Assembly: GCA_003154775.1 (NCBI GenBank)
Contig: PMES01000091.1
Location: forward strand, 1-39,624
DNA from: Acidobacteriota bacterium
Lineage (GTDB): Bacteria > Acidobacteriota > Terriglobia > Acidiferrales > UBA7541
Length of the DNA: 39,624 nt
Direction: 5' to 3'
Below the pieces are notes generated by a model. The model did no database searches. It was not told the origin of the DNA and saw only the letters and a program-made list of their open reading frames with translations. The first letter of the stretch is position 1, and each line of letters starts with the position of its first letter. Below are positions 1 through 9,105 of the stretch, piece by piece. The position numbers and the translations under genes were made by a program.

Positions 1-32
1 AAATGCTGGACAGTGCCAGTTTTACTCCGCCC

Positions 33-63
33 TTGACAGTCAGGTATATTGTTATTTTAGAAT
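33..63 (+). promoter_or_regulatory. candidate sigma-70-type promoter
   Basis: A perfect TTGACA lies at 33-38 and TAGAAT (5 of 6 to TATAAT) at 58-63. The spacer is 19 bases, longer than ideal. It sits just before the hairpin series that starts at 71, so it could drive a non-coding or leader transcript. This is pattern matching only. Confidence 0.3.
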
Positions 64-70
64 AGTTATA

Positions 71-479
71 TTGCCTTTCGAGAAGGCAACCCAACCCCAT
101 GAAAACAAGGGACATCGAGGGGCGTTCGCCTTGGAGGGGAACTCTTGCCCAAGGCAGACGAGAACGAGGGCAAGTTCCGGCGCTGGGAGTCACCGAGCCG
201 GAATGAGACCAACAAATGTACGGAGCCTGTCGAGCATCCCAAGACAGGGTGCAGGTCCTCGAAGGATTCCGTCAATTGCTGGTGAGTGAAGAGATACGAC
301 TTGGTGTGAAAGTGCCCGCGGGGTGGCTTGCTATCGCGGCAGGAGGGTGCTGGCTTGCAGTAGACTCAACTGGAGCTAGAAGGGGCCGTGACCTTTTGAG
401 ATGTGCCTTGAAGACGACATGATGCGAAGGCTAAACATGATGTGTGCGCCGCGACGGAAGAATCCGCCGATGGGCGCAC
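71..479 (+). other. hairpin-rich non-coding stretch, possible structured RNA
   Basis: No credible protein is encoded in 1-1070; open frames there are short and look like no family I know. The stretch instead holds a series of perfect stems: TTGCCTT/AAGGCAA (71-77 with 83-89, five-base loop), GGCG/CGCC (121-130), CTTGCCC/GGGCAAG (144-150 with 168-174), CCGGC/GCCGG (177-181 with 197-201) and GTGCGCC/GGCGCAC (444-450 with 473-479). The last has a CGG/CCG pair nested inside. I compared it by memory with RNase P RNA, tmRNA, 6S RNA, group II intron ends and HEARO/omega RNA and recognised none of their core motifs. Strand is inferred from the promoter-like sequence upstream. It could equally be decayed mobile-element DNA. 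Bases 480-1070 show only a short direct repeat (GAGTAATGGC twice, around 758-776). Confidence 0.25.
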
Positions 480-1070
480 TCCGTTCACGACGTGTCCGCA
501 GGGCGGTTCGACGGATTTTCGTATGGAGGTAGGGGTGGATTATACATATAGTTTGCAAAGCGCGAATCAATCAATATCACTCGACCTGATTAATTGAGAT
601 GGTGATTGCTGGTGTCAGCGAAACTTCAATTTGGGTATTTCGCACTTGCCTGACCGATTCCGCCAGTGCCGTTACCCTCTCTTTGGAAACCGGGTGTCGG
701 CGCTTTTCGTTTTCATGGCCGTTCGTGCGACACAACACCCTAATCGGAGAAAGTCGAGTAATGGCGAGTAATGGCACGGCAGATGTCCGGTAACTTATCG
801 GGAGTTATCCGGCCAGTCCGCTCAGCATACCGTTTTCGACGGTATAGCTGGGGTGGTAGAGTCTGTATCGGCATCGGTTTTACCGAAGCCTGGGCGAGGA
901 GGAGTGTTGCAAAAGTGGGCGGAATCTGGGGCCATTTCGGGAGGTGCTGGTGCGGATGGCAGACCGTCGGGAATGCTCCCGATGAAAATCGTTTCACCGT
1001 GCCGCGAACGGGCGAGACGCGTGTACTATGGTGCTGTTTTCGAGATCAAAAAGGAAATTCCGGCCATCGC

Positions 1071-1661
1071 ATGAAACTAGGCCTCGGGCTGTTTCTTTCG
1101 CTCATCATTCTGAGCTCGCCCCTCCGCGCGCAGGATTACCCCGCGAAGTCGATGCCCCAAGGCGCCTGGGATCTAGGTCTATTCGGAGGCGGGGGCACCG
1201 GGCTGCTCGCCGCGAAGCAAACGCACTACGCGATTGCCGGATTCCACGTGGGCCGGATCATCACCGGAGAGCATCTCCGCGGATGGGCGCGCGGAAATTT
1301 CGAGTACGCAGGCGACTACATGCCGCTTTGGGAGGTCTACCAGGGTGGGCACGCAGTGTACGGCGGGAATTTCACGCCCATTATTCTGCAATGGAATTTC
1401 ACATCGAATAAGCGCATCGCCCCGTACATGTCGCTCACCGGCGGCGGCCTGGTCACCCGAGACAACGTGCCGCCGGGAAACACGTCCACGTTCAACTTCG
1501 TCGCTGGCGGCTCCATCGGCTTCCACGTGTTCGTCCAGAAGCGCCGCGCCATCTCGCTCGAAACACGCTGGGTTCACATTTCAAACGCCAACCTCGGCAC
1601 CGACAATCCTCAGCTCGTCTCCAACTTTGCCTTCACCGCCGGCTACAACTGGTACAAGTAA
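1071..1661 (+). CDS. PagL-like lipid A 3-O-deacylase (acyloxyacyl hydrolase family)
   Basis: A 196-residue outer-membrane protein. Residues 1-21 are a signal peptide ending RAQ/D. The rest alternates like a small beta-barrel and ends in an aromatic-rich strand (AGYNWYK). The signature WVHISNANLGTDNP near the C terminus supplies the His (about 169) and Ser (about 171) that form the PagL catalytic pair. I see no glutamate at the usual distance after them, so the third triad member is uncertain. PagL enzymes remove the 3-O-linked acyl chain from lipid A in the outer membrane. The ATG at 1071 was chosen because the signal peptide begins there; the frame stays open further upstream but encodes nothing membrane-like. 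An AAGGA lies 15 bases upstream, which is far. The gene stands alone on the plus strand and converges on the next gene. Confidence 0.8.
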   Translation: MKLGLGLFLSLIILSSPLRAQDYPAKSMPQGAWDLGLFGGGGTGLLAAKQTHYAIAGFHVGRIITGEHLRGWARGNFEYAGDYMPLWEVYQGGHAVYGGNFTPIILQWNFTSNKRIAPYMSLTGGGLVTRDNVPPGNTSTFNFVAGGSIGFHVFVQKRRAISLETRWVHISNANLGTDNPQLVSNFAFTAGYNWYK

Positions 1662-1917
1662 TTTTCGCGGCGCGGCGCGCGCTTCGATCCAGCTAACCAC
1701 ACACGATTGTGACCACCCCCGATAGAAGGCCTTGGCGGCGGTCAGAGCGATGTTTATCTGGCCCGGAATCCAGCGAGGGCCGCCGAACGCGCAATGTCCC
1801 TAAGCTGGAAAAGGCCGTTTGGTCGATCAGGAGCCGTCTGCCTACTTGAGATGAATCGGGGTTGTCGATTTATTGCTGTCGGTGCAAGATTGGGCCGTGA
1901 GGAGTTCGGCGCAATCA

Positions 1918-2988
1918 TCATGGAGCCCGGACTTTAGAGGCACGGCGGACAGGCCGGCTGTCACGATACCAAGGGGCCTTAAAGCGCAAAAGATTGGAAA
2001 AGCCGCGACAGGGATTCAGGAATTGAATACTGAAAAGATAGAGAGGATTCTTGCTCTTCCTCTCGAGGCGCACAATCACGTGCTCGTCCATGACGTCCTC
2101 GGCCATGCTCCAAATCCACCCTCCAACCGGCGTCACGACCAGGCCGACGGTGCCTGTCTCGGTCGTCAATCTGTTATCTGATTTATTGAGGATCAGGAAA
2201 CGCCCAGTATTGCCGATTGAAGCTTCGCTGATCGGGCCCAATTTCCACTCTGCACTATAGAGCGCAGACCATAAAAGCGCCCGAAGCCTGCTGTGCCAAT
2301 ATGCTCTTGTGTTTTGAAGTTCGAGAGATTTCCCGCGCGGATCATTCTGGATGTAAATGTCCATGGCAATCGCGCCCATCATGGGGTGACCCACATAGTC
2401 ATCGATGAAAGGGTTCTGGTCGTTCCAACGAGAAAAGCCAAAGCCCCCGACTGCGTCGAAGTAATCCTGAAAAAAGGGACCGTGAAAGGTCTCATATCTT
2501 ATCCAATAGTTAGTGGCGAGATTCCATCCAGTCTCGATTGCGAGGAATTCACCTAACTGGCCCAATGCTGGTCCCCAATGAAACTTGCACGTCTTTTTGT
2601 CCAGTTTCCCCTGTGAGCATCTCTGACTGATTTGAAAATCTTCAGAGGTGTCTAGAGCAGAAGCCTGAGTAGGCGCAATCCTCTTCGCAATAGGTTCATC
2701 TTGACCAGGTGCAGTTTGAGAACCGATGCGGTTCTGGATCTCCTTTCCCCTTTGATTTTCCTGGTTTGCCGAGCCACCGGAGAGTACCGCCCCAGACTGA
2801 GCGCTGGCGGATACTGCAAAGAAAATGGCCAAGCAAAAGGGGACGATAGAAAGAATGCGCCAGGGTCCATGAGCCTGGAATTGTCTCCCCTCTGGGATGA
2901 AGGTCTGCGCGCCGCTTTGAGCACTGCGCCTTGAGAGTATCCCGATAACTGCTCGACCCAAAAGGTTATGCGACGGGTTTGCTCTCAC
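1918..2988 (-). CDS. secreted or outer-membrane protein of unknown function, DUF3943-like pattern
   Basis: A 356-residue protein that I cannot name with certainty. It probably starts at GTG (2988), nine bases after a GGAG. A hydrophobic signal segment ending SASAQS follows at about residues 44-65, so the N-region before it is unusually long. No in-frame ATG lies nearer; a later start remains possible. The second half holds NPFIDDYVGHPMMGAIAMDI, then a WSALYSAEW segment and a TPVGGWIWSMAED segment. GHP...G, W...S..E and TP.GG in that order recall DUF3943 membrane-associated proteins. It faces pagL tail to tail and is separated from the polysaccharide locus by 500 bases, so it is probably a separate unit. 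Confidence 0.6.
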   Translation of the reverse strand: MRANPSHNLLGRAVIGILSRRSAQSGAQTFIPEGRQFQAHGPWRILSIVPFCLAIFFAVSASAQSGAVLSGGSANQENQRGKEIQNRIGSQTAPGQDEPIAKRIAPTQASALDTSEDFQISQRCSQGKLDKKTCKFHWGPALGQLGEFLAIETGWNLATNYWIRYETFHGPFFQDYFDAVGGFGFSRWNDQNPFIDDYVGHPMMGAIAMDIYIQNDPRGKSLELQNTRAYWHSRLRALLWSALYSAEWKLGPISEASIGNTGRFLILNKSDNRLTTETGTVGLVVTPVGGWIWSMAEDVMDEHVIVRLERKSKNPLYLFSIQFLNPCRGFSNLLRFKAPWYRDSRPVRRASKVRAP

Positions 2989-3492
2989 TTGAGAAGTCTC
3001 CGTGAAGTTGATTGTGCTCTCAAAGCCGCGTGAATACTGCCATTGGCGCCCATCATACGACTACTAACTCTGCAATGCTCCCGTCCGGAGAATAGGCGAA
3101 TTCTGCCGGGCATTCCTGTCGAGGCGCACGGGTCGTAGCGGGGTCCCTGAGGGACTAAATTACTTTGGGGATATGAGCGGCGGGGAGGATACTCGAGGGA
3201 AATCTCCCATCACGGTAAGATGACGCTTGTCGGCAAAGGGCATCAGCCGGTCATTGAACCAACTAGGTCACTAGGCCTGTCCTAAGTACGGTGGAACATG
3301 GAGTTCTGATCGAAAGCTCTCTAGTCAAGATCGGCAACTCAGCCAAATAGTGAGGTGCCGGAAAGCAGTTTGACGCTATGAGTTTGTTGTCCACCACTGC
3401 GATTTCGGCCAAGATTTCTTCTGCCTCGTTTCTCGCAAGCTTGTCAAATGAATGCGCCTCCCAGGCGGAGTTTCAATGCACGCGTGTTCGCT
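2989..3492. other. 500-base gap before the last polysaccharide gene
   Basis: No gene is supported here. It should hold the promoter of the minus-strand gene starting at 2988 and the end of the polysaccharide transcript. The only clear structure is a 13-base dyad, GTCCCTGAGGGAC (3143-3155). It has no T-run on either side and is not a convincing terminator. Confidence 0.5.
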
Positions 3493-5025
3493 CTAGCGAC
3501 CTTCCGCACGCAACACCGCTGGAATTGTTTTGATCAGGATCTTAAAATCCAGCCCCAAGCTCCAGCTCTCAATGTACTCCAGGTCCAGCGCCATATTGGT
3601 CTCGAACGAAGGATCACTGCGCGCTGTCACCTGCCATAACCCTGTCAACCCCGGACTAACGTCCAGGCGACGCAGATGTTCAATCGAGTAAAGTTCATAA
3701 TCGTCGACGGGATGCGGTCGCGGCCCTACCAAGCTCATCTCGCCCCGAATCACATTGATGAGTTGAGGTAGTTCATCCAGGCTTGTCCTGCGCAACCATC
3801 GTCCCAGCCGGGTGACACGAGGATCATTCTCCAGCTTGAAGAAGGGTCCCTGACGCTCGTTAGCCCCCCGTAAGTCATCCTTCCGCAGATTTGCATCCAC
3901 AACCATCGTTCGGAACTTGTAGCATCGAAATCTTCTGCCTTTTCGCCCTACGCGATCACCCGCGTAGAACACAGGCCCGGGAGAATCGTATTTGATCAGG
4001 ATCGCAACCAAGATGAATAGCGGCGCTGCCAGCAACAGTGCGCCCGCTGCAAGAATCACGTCAAGGAACCGCTTTACCGCGAGCCCCACCGCCGGTATCG
4101 GCTGCCAGTGGAGGTCCATGACTGGAAACCCGCCGATCATGTGAAGCGGTGCCCTCCATCCGAGTCCATCGTACAGATCCGGCACCAGTTTCAGCCCAAT
4201 TCCCAGTGCGCGCGCCTCAGTGACTGTCTTCTTGACGAATTCCCTGTCGGCAGGCAATGTAATAAACAATTCGTCCACGAATTGTGTCAGCGCTACCTTC
4301 CGAAGATCACTTACCGTCCCGAGCACCTGAGGATCGGTTGACGGTTTCGAATCGAGGAAACCACAAACCAAATAGCCTAAGTGGCGATTCTCTTCGAGCC
4401 AATTGCTCAACGCTCTACCCATCCGTCCCGCTCCCACGATCAATATGCGGCATACTCCGATTCCCTCAACTGCACGGCGCAACACCAGGCGCCGTTTGAA
4501 ATATCGCCATCCAGATAGGCTAATCACATTAAGCACGCCTGCTGAAACTATGACCACACGGGAGATGTCCTTATGACCGGAGATAAAAATGAACAACACA
4601 AGGAGTACAGTGGCAGCCAGGACGGCCTTCGCGACCATCAAGCTTTCGTCGAAGACACTCCGATCGCGTGGGGTCCGGTAAAGACTTTGGTTTGCGCATC
4701 CAAGAACAACCAATGCGGCATATAAGAGAAAAAATCCTGCGTATGCTCGCCCTTCAAATTGATCAATGGCCAAAAGCCACGTCGCGAATGGCAGGCGTAA
4801 ACCAAATCGTAGCCATACAAGAAACGCGCCTGACAAACACACCAAGGTTGCGTCAATCGTGCTGTAGGCAATCTGAACGGGCAACCCTCGAACTAGATTC
4901 CTCCCCCGACGGTGCCCATTCGGGAGTAGCTGAACGGGCAGCACGCCCTCCGTGAATAGTTCCAGTGGGGGCGCACTCTCCGCTTGTGTAGCCCATCGCG
5001 AACGACGTGTGGCTGTGCCATTCAT
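3493..5025 (-). CDS. undecaprenyl-phosphate sugar phosphotransferase (WcaJ/EpsE type)
   Basis: A 510-residue polyprenyl glycosylphosphotransferase that should start repeat-unit synthesis by moving a sugar-1-phosphate onto undecaprenyl phosphate at the inner membrane. After a polar N terminus there are several membrane segments (about 50-190), then a cytosolic nucleotide-binding-like domain with ILIVGAGRMGRALSNW. A last membrane helix (KRFLDVILAAGALLL, about 320) leads into the bacterial sugar transferase domain. That domain shows SPGPVFYAGDRVGRKGRRF, KFRTM, RLGRWLRRTSLDELPQL, SLVGPRP and SPGLTGLWQV, all hallmarks of the family. The ATG at 5025 follows AGAGGA at good distance. It is the last gene of the locus, 109 bases after rfbD. 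The exact sugar cannot be read from sequence. Confidence 0.92.
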   Translation of the reverse strand: MNGTATRRSRWATQAESAPPLELFTEGVLPVQLLPNGHRRGRNLVRGLPVQIAYSTIDATLVCLSGAFLVWLRFGLRLPFATWLLAIDQFEGRAYAGFFLLYAALVVLGCANQSLYRTPRDRSVFDESLMVAKAVLAATVLLVLFIFISGHKDISRVVIVSAGVLNVISLSGWRYFKRRLVLRRAVEGIGVCRILIVGAGRMGRALSNWLEENRHLGYLVCGFLDSKPSTDPQVLGTVSDLRKVALTQFVDELFITLPADREFVKKTVTEARALGIGLKLVPDLYDGLGWRAPLHMIGGFPVMDLHWQPIPAVGLAVKRFLDVILAAGALLLAAPLFILVAILIKYDSPGPVFYAGDRVGRKGRRFRCYKFRTMVVDANLRKDDLRGANERQGPFFKLENDPRVTRLGRWLRRTSLDELPQLINVIRGEMSLVGPRPHPVDDYELYSIEHLRRLDVSPGLTGLWQVTARSDPSFETNMALDLEYIESWSLGLDFKILIKTIPAVLRAEGR

Positions 5026-5134
5026 TAAATGTTTCCTCTCTTAAACCCAAAATCTACGTCGGAATCCAACTTTTTCGGGAGCCTCGACCACATGAATGAC
5101 TTGCAAGGTTCTGGGATAAAGGATCGGAGGACAG

Positions 5135-6004
5135 CTAATTGAGCCGATGTTTCGATTTGAGATAAGTGCGGAGCCCGTCTTCCCAGGGCTGAAATGAATT
5201 CAAGCCTAAGGCTTTAAAAGCGTGGTTTTCCAGTACGGCGTACTTGGGACGCGGAACCTTCGAGGGAAATTCGTTTGCTGAGGCAACGCTTAGTTTCGTT
5301 TTCACGCCTTCAAGCTCAAATATTTCCCTCGCAAATTCGTACCAGCTGCAGCTTCCTTCCGCCGTGGCATGATACAAACCGTAGTGATTCGTTCGGCCCA
5401 GGATCACTATTTGTTTGGCCAGTTCTGCGGTTGAAGTCGGGCTGACGACTTCATCGTCCACAACTCGAACTTCGTCGCGTTCTGCCGCCAGTTTGAGCAT
5501 CAGGTCAACGAAGTTTCTGCCGCCCTTGGCGCGGCACGGACTTTTCCCATACAGGGCGGAGGTGCGCACAATGAAGTATTTCTCCGCCAATCCCTGAAGG
5601 AATGCTTCTCCCGCCAATTTGGTATTTCCATAAACATTGAGTGGCGCGGCGCGGTCCTCTTCCACGTACGGCTGGTGCTTTGCTCCATCAAACACATAAT
5701 CTGTACTCACGTGCACTAGCTTCGCATCCAACTCCCGCGCCACGATCGCCAGGTTCCGTGCCCCCAATGCATTCACTTCGTAAGCACGAAGTGGCTCCTT
5801 CTCGCAATTTTCGACATGATGCATTGCCGCTGTATTTACAATCACCCCAGGCCGGATGCCACTGAGCGCGCTACGCGTCGATTCCAACGAGGAAATATCT
5901 ATATCCGCATGAGTTAGCGCTGCCGTCTCCTCGCCTGCCTTCTGGTACTCCACGACGACGTCTGTCCCCAGCTGGCCGTTGGACCCGACGACCGCTATCT
6001 TCAT
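5135..6004 (-). CDS. rfbD: dTDP-4-dehydrorhamnose reductase
   Basis: A 289-residue short-chain dehydrogenase of normal RmlD length. It catalyses the last step of dTDP-L-rhamnose synthesis, NAD(P)H reduction of dTDP-4-keto-L-rhamnose. Visible motifs are the Rossmann loop GSNGQLGTDV at residues 8-17, VHVSTDYVFDG, and the catalytic YGNTK (YxxxK). NVYGNTKLAGE and FIVRTSALYG are typical of RmlD. The ATG overlaps the upstream epimerase stop as ATGA (6001-6004), so the two are translationally coupled. rfbC lies two genes upstream. rfbA and rfbB, needed to make the substrate, are not in this window. Confidence 0.92.
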   Translation of the reverse strand: MKIAVVGSNGQLGTDVVVEYQKAGEETAALTHADIDISSLESTRSALSGIRPGVIVNTAAMHHVENCEKEPLRAYEVNALGARNLAIVARELDAKLVHVSTDYVFDGAKHQPYVEEDRAAPLNVYGNTKLAGEAFLQGLAEKYFIVRTSALYGKSPCRAKGGRNFVDLMLKLAAERDEVRVVDDEVVSPTSTAELAKQIVILGRTNHYGLYHATAEGSCSWYEFAREIFELEGVKTKLSVASANEFPSKVPRPKYAVLENHAFKALGLNSFQPWEDGLRTYLKSKHRLN

Positions 6005-7002
6005 TGTCCGGCTCCAACTTGCTTTCCCAGAGCATGGTTGCTGATCCCGTTCTCCAGCTCCCGGAATATCTGGATGTTGTAGTACATCGGATTATTCCAG
6101 TCGGAAAACTTGTCCATTTCGTTCACGAGCTGCCGGACAATCGTGCGGACGTCATGCTGCGCATGGAAACTCAGCACGTTCTTCGCTTTTTCGAAGCTTA
6201 CCTTGTAATTTCGAAAGTCCTGCACATGCCGGATCACGAGGTTGACTTTCACCCCAAGCTGCTGCTCGATTTCCGCTTTCACTAAATCACCCACTTCGCC
6301 GACGGTGTAGTTTCCAGAGGCAATGTTGAAAATCCCGGAAATGCTCTCGTGCGCCTCGATCACGCGAATATAGGCGCTGATCGCGTCCTCCATCGCCAGA
6401 ATTGGCCGCCAGATCGACGGATTGTTGATCGTGATAGCGCCGTCTTGCATCGCCGTGCGGAACATTGTGTTCACGATCAGGTCCAGGCGCATCCGTGGGC
6501 TATATCCCGAAATGGTCCCCTTGCGTAAAGCCACTACTGAGAACCGGTCGTCCATCAGATTCATCACCGCTTGTTCGCCTTGAAGCTTGGAGATGCCGTA
6601 TGGATACGCCGAGGCGGCAGGTCGCGTCTCGTCATACAGTTCGTTCACCGTATAGCCATACACCGAGCACGAACTCGCATAGACGTACCTCTTCACTCCC
6701 GCCTTCTTGGCGGTGTACGCCAGATACGCCGGCGCCGCCGCGTTGTACACAAAATTCTTGTTGGGTGAGTACTCCGCCATCGGATCGTTTGAGAGTCCCG
6801 CCAGAAAAATCACCTGGTCGTAATCCTTCAAGTCCTCGACCGTCACGTCGAACAAATCCTTATTCAGCAACCCCGTCTCTGCTGGCAAATTGTTCCCGAA
6901 CCAGAATAGATCCACCACGTCCACCATGTACCCACGCTCCAGCAACCGCGGAATTAGCGCCGATCCGACGTATCCCGCCCCTCCTGCCACAAGCAATCGC
7001 AT
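6001..7002 (-). CDS. NAD-dependent nucleotide-sugar epimerase/dehydratase
   Basis: A 333-residue extended SDR. GGAGYVGSALI near the N terminus binds NAD(P), YASSCSVYG supplies the active-site Ser, and YPYGISK gives the catalytic Tyr and Lys. The later WRPILAMEDAISAYIRVIEAH is the usual C-terminal substrate-domain motif. The start at 7002 was chosen because the Rossmann strand begins there and a GAGGGGG lies upstream; the frame stays open for 38 further codons without family-like sequence. Sitting between rfbC and rfbD, it probably works on dTDP-sugars, for example as a 4-epimerase or ketoreductase. It is not a normal RfbB 4,6-dehydratase by motif. Its substrate is unknown. Confidence 0.85.
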   Translation of the reverse strand: MRLLVAGGAGYVGSALIPRLLERGYMVDVVDLFWFGNNLPAETGLLNKDLFDVTVEDLKDYDQVIFLAGLSNDPMAEYSPNKNFVYNAAAPAYLAYTAKKAGVKRYVYASSCSVYGYTVNELYDETRPAASAYPYGISKLQGEQAVMNLMDDRFSVVALRKGTISGYSPRMRLDLIVNTMFRTAMQDGAITINNPSIWRPILAMEDAISAYIRVIEAHESISGIFNIASGNYTVGEVGDLVKAEIEQQLGVKVNLVIRHVQDFRNYKVSFEKAKNVLSFHAQHDVRTIVRQLVNEMDKFSDWNNPMYYNIQIFRELENGISNHALGKQVGAGQ

Positions 7003-7036
7003 TTTCGCCCCCCTCGGTTTTCTCCCGTTTTTTCGA

Positions 7037-7624
7037 TCAAGCACCCGCGGCTTGTGCGGGATATGTGAAATGCCTCGCATCTGGCGAGGCGAGCCACTCT
7101 GCCAGCCCTGGCGCATTACGGTCCTTCTCCGAAATAATCACATCACGTATTGGCCACTCGATTCCGATCGCCGGATCATTCCACCGAATCGCTGATTCCG
7201 CCTTGCTGTTGTATATACCCGTGCACTTGTATTGCACCTCCGCGTCATCGGTGAGCGCGCAAAATCCCCGCGCAAAACTCGCTGGCGCCCACACCTGCTT
7301 CCGGTTTTCTGCGGTTGCTTCAATCCCAACCCATTTCCCCAGCGTCGGCGACCCCAACCGCAAATCCAGCGCCACCAGAAACGCCGCTCCGCGCGTCACC
7401 CTCATCAATTTCCCCATTGGCGGATCCCACTGGAAATGTAGCCCACGCACGACTCCCTTCTTCGAATACGAGTGGTTGTCCTGTACGAAAGTCCCCGGCA
7501 GCCCCAGCTCCAGGAACTGGTCTTCCCGGTACGTCTCCATGAAATAGCCCCGCTGATCTGCAAACGCCTTCCCTGCTAACACCACTACTTCCCCAAAATG
7601 ACGTGACTCCACCTCAAATGCCAT
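7037..7624 (-). CDS. rfbC: dTDP-4-dehydrorhamnose 3,5-epimerase, with an altered active-site motif
   Basis: A 195-residue cupin-fold epimerase that inverts C3 and C5 of dTDP-4-keto-6-deoxyglucose on the way to rhamnose. Typical motifs are DQRGYFMETYR, VVRGLHFQ with the catalytic His, and IRWNDPAIGIEWP. The motif normally written FAHGF reads FARGF here, so a conserved substrate-region His is Arg. The ATG at 7624 was chosen for a GGAGG about nine bases upstream and because the family N terminus begins there. It is 34 bases before the next gene. The partnership with rfbD supports the rhamnose role; the His-to-Arg change leaves some doubt whether it does the full 3,5-epimerisation. Confidence 0.85.
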   Translation of the reverse strand: MAFEVESRHFGEVVVLAGKAFADQRGYFMETYREDQFLELGLPGTFVQDNHSYSKKGVVRGLHFQWDPPMGKLMRVTRGAAFLVALDLRLGSPTLGKWVGIEATAENRKQVWAPASFARGFCALTDDAEVQYKCTGIYNSKAESAIRWNDPAIGIEWPIRDVIISEKDRNAPGLAEWLASPDARHFTYPAQAAGA

Positions 7625-7778
7625 GTGCCTTATCCTCCACTTAATTGGAAATTCTGGAGCGTACTTCCTCACGCAAGAACGAAAAGGTAGACGCACATTC
7701 GCGCCTAAAGTCCCTCCAAATTCATGCAAACTATTTAGTTGATTAATTTCCTGAGCGAGTGTTATTCGTAGAACCTGC

Positions 7779-9017
7779 TCAGTCTTCCGCGCTCATTGAA
7801 GAAACTGTTGTCACGTATTTCTCTTGCTGAGATAACTGCTGGGTAATCGTGGAATGCACTTTCGTGGGATCTTGTCCGTTTGCTAACTGCAAAAAGAGCT
7901 CTTCGTATTGGTCCGTAATGTTTCCCCACGTATAGGCTTCGCGTATCCTATGCGGCGCGCGTACCCTGTATTCCGCCGCGATCTCCGGATGGTCCTCGAT
8001 AGACTGCATCTTTCGCGTCAGATCCAGCGCGTCATTCTCAAACAGGATCCCGTAGTCCTTCAGCACTTCTTGATTGAACGCTGTCCCCAGCGCCAGCACG
8101 CAGTTCCCGCATCCGAGCGCCTTCAGCAACGCCGGATTTGTTCCACCCAGGCTGTGCCCGTGCACGTACGCATACGCGTTGCAATGCAGCTCTTTCACAT
8201 GCTCCGCGTTCCGCACGTGACCCAGAAACTTCACGCGCGTATCCTTCGTCTCTTTCAGCCGGTCCACAAACGCGCTTCGGTAATTTGCATTCCCTGCAAT
8301 CGCCAGTAAACGCGGCGTTTTTACCTTTTCAAAAGCCCGCACGACAAGATCCGCGTTGTTCTCCGGAACAAGCCTGCTCGCTACCAGGTAATACCCAGAC
8401 GGTTCCAGCCCGTATTGCCTCACGACCTCGGGGTTTGCTGACTTTTCGATGTTCGCCCCATAGGCGATGCTCACGCTTGGCGTCCCAAACTCCTCCAGAT
8501 AAATCCGCCGCATTTCCTGCGCGTCCGTCACCACACCCTTTGGACAAATCCTCCCCACCCATTTCGCATTCCAGTAAAAATACCACTTCCCCAGGCGCCC
8601 CCATTTCCCTCGTTTCCAGTCCAGCCCGTCCACGTTGATCGCAACATTCTTCCGCAGCAGTCTCGGAAGTATGCAGTGAAACGCGTTCACCACATTCACC
8701 ACGAAAATGACGTCCACCCCGCGGAACAACACGTCTCCCATGGACACCAGCGTGTGTGTCAGAGTCCCCATCGTCTTCGTTTCGAGGCCCGGCAAATAGA
8801 TTAGCCGCACCCCCTTGTACGTCTCCGGCCGCTCGCGGAACAAACTCCTTCGGCAATACACGATCACTTCATGCCCGCGCTCCACCAGCCGCGGTCCCAC
8901 CTGGCCGATAAACGCTTCGTACCCGCTGTAGGTGTGCGGTATCCCCCTAGACCCCAGCACCGCGATCTTTAGAGGTCTCCGCACTGCAGAACCCACTTGA
9001 TTGGCTGTTTCATCCAT
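7779..9017 (-). CDS. GT4 glycosyltransferase with DUF1972 N-terminal domain
   Basis: A 412-residue GT-B glycosyltransferase. The N-terminal half (KIAVLGSRGIPHTYSGYEAF, then NVDGLDWKRGKWG) is the DUF1972 type found in rhamnosyltransferases of polysaccharide loci. The C-terminal half carries the GT4 donor-binding region: SRLVPENNADLVVRAFE, then VHGHSLGGTNPALLKALGCG, where the acidic residue usually seen near the donor sugar is in the SLGGTNP context. It is cytosolic or membrane-associated and adds one sugar to the lipid-linked repeat unit. It lies 88 bases after the GT2 gene and 154 bases before rfbC. The neighbouring rhamnose genes make rhamnose a reasonable donor, but that is inference. Confidence 0.88.
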   Translation of the reverse strand: MDETANQVGSAVRRPLKIAVLGSRGIPHTYSGYEAFIGQVGPRLVERGHEVIVYCRRSLFRERPETYKGVRLIYLPGLETKTMGTLTHTLVSMGDVLFRGVDVIFVVNVVNAFHCILPRLLRKNVAINVDGLDWKRGKWGRLGKWYFYWNAKWVGRICPKGVVTDAQEMRRIYLEEFGTPSVSIAYGANIEKSANPEVVRQYGLEPSGYYLVASRLVPENNADLVVRAFEKVKTPRLLAIAGNANYRSAFVDRLKETKDTRVKFLGHVRNAEHVKELHCNAYAYVHGHSLGGTNPALLKALGCGNCVLALGTAFNQEVLKDYGILFENDALDLTRKMQSIEDHPEIAAEYRVRAPHRIREAYTWGNITDQYEELFLQLANGQDPTKVHSTITQQLSQQEKYVTTVSSMSAED

Positions 9018-9105
9018 GAGTTAGCTACACACTCGTTTCAATGAATTCAATTGCTGGTCAATCCGTCAGTGGACTTTTCGACCCTGGTCTCTCTGCGATC
9101 GGCCG

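Noticed and set aside
3143-3155. GTCCCTGAGGGAC as a rho-independent terminator
   Set aside because: The stem is short with a tiny loop, and no T-run follows on either strand.
6465-7547. 360-codon open frame on the plus strand
   Set aside because: It lies antisense to the epimerase and rfbC genes and codes for a Ser/Pro/Arg-rich sequence without any domain.
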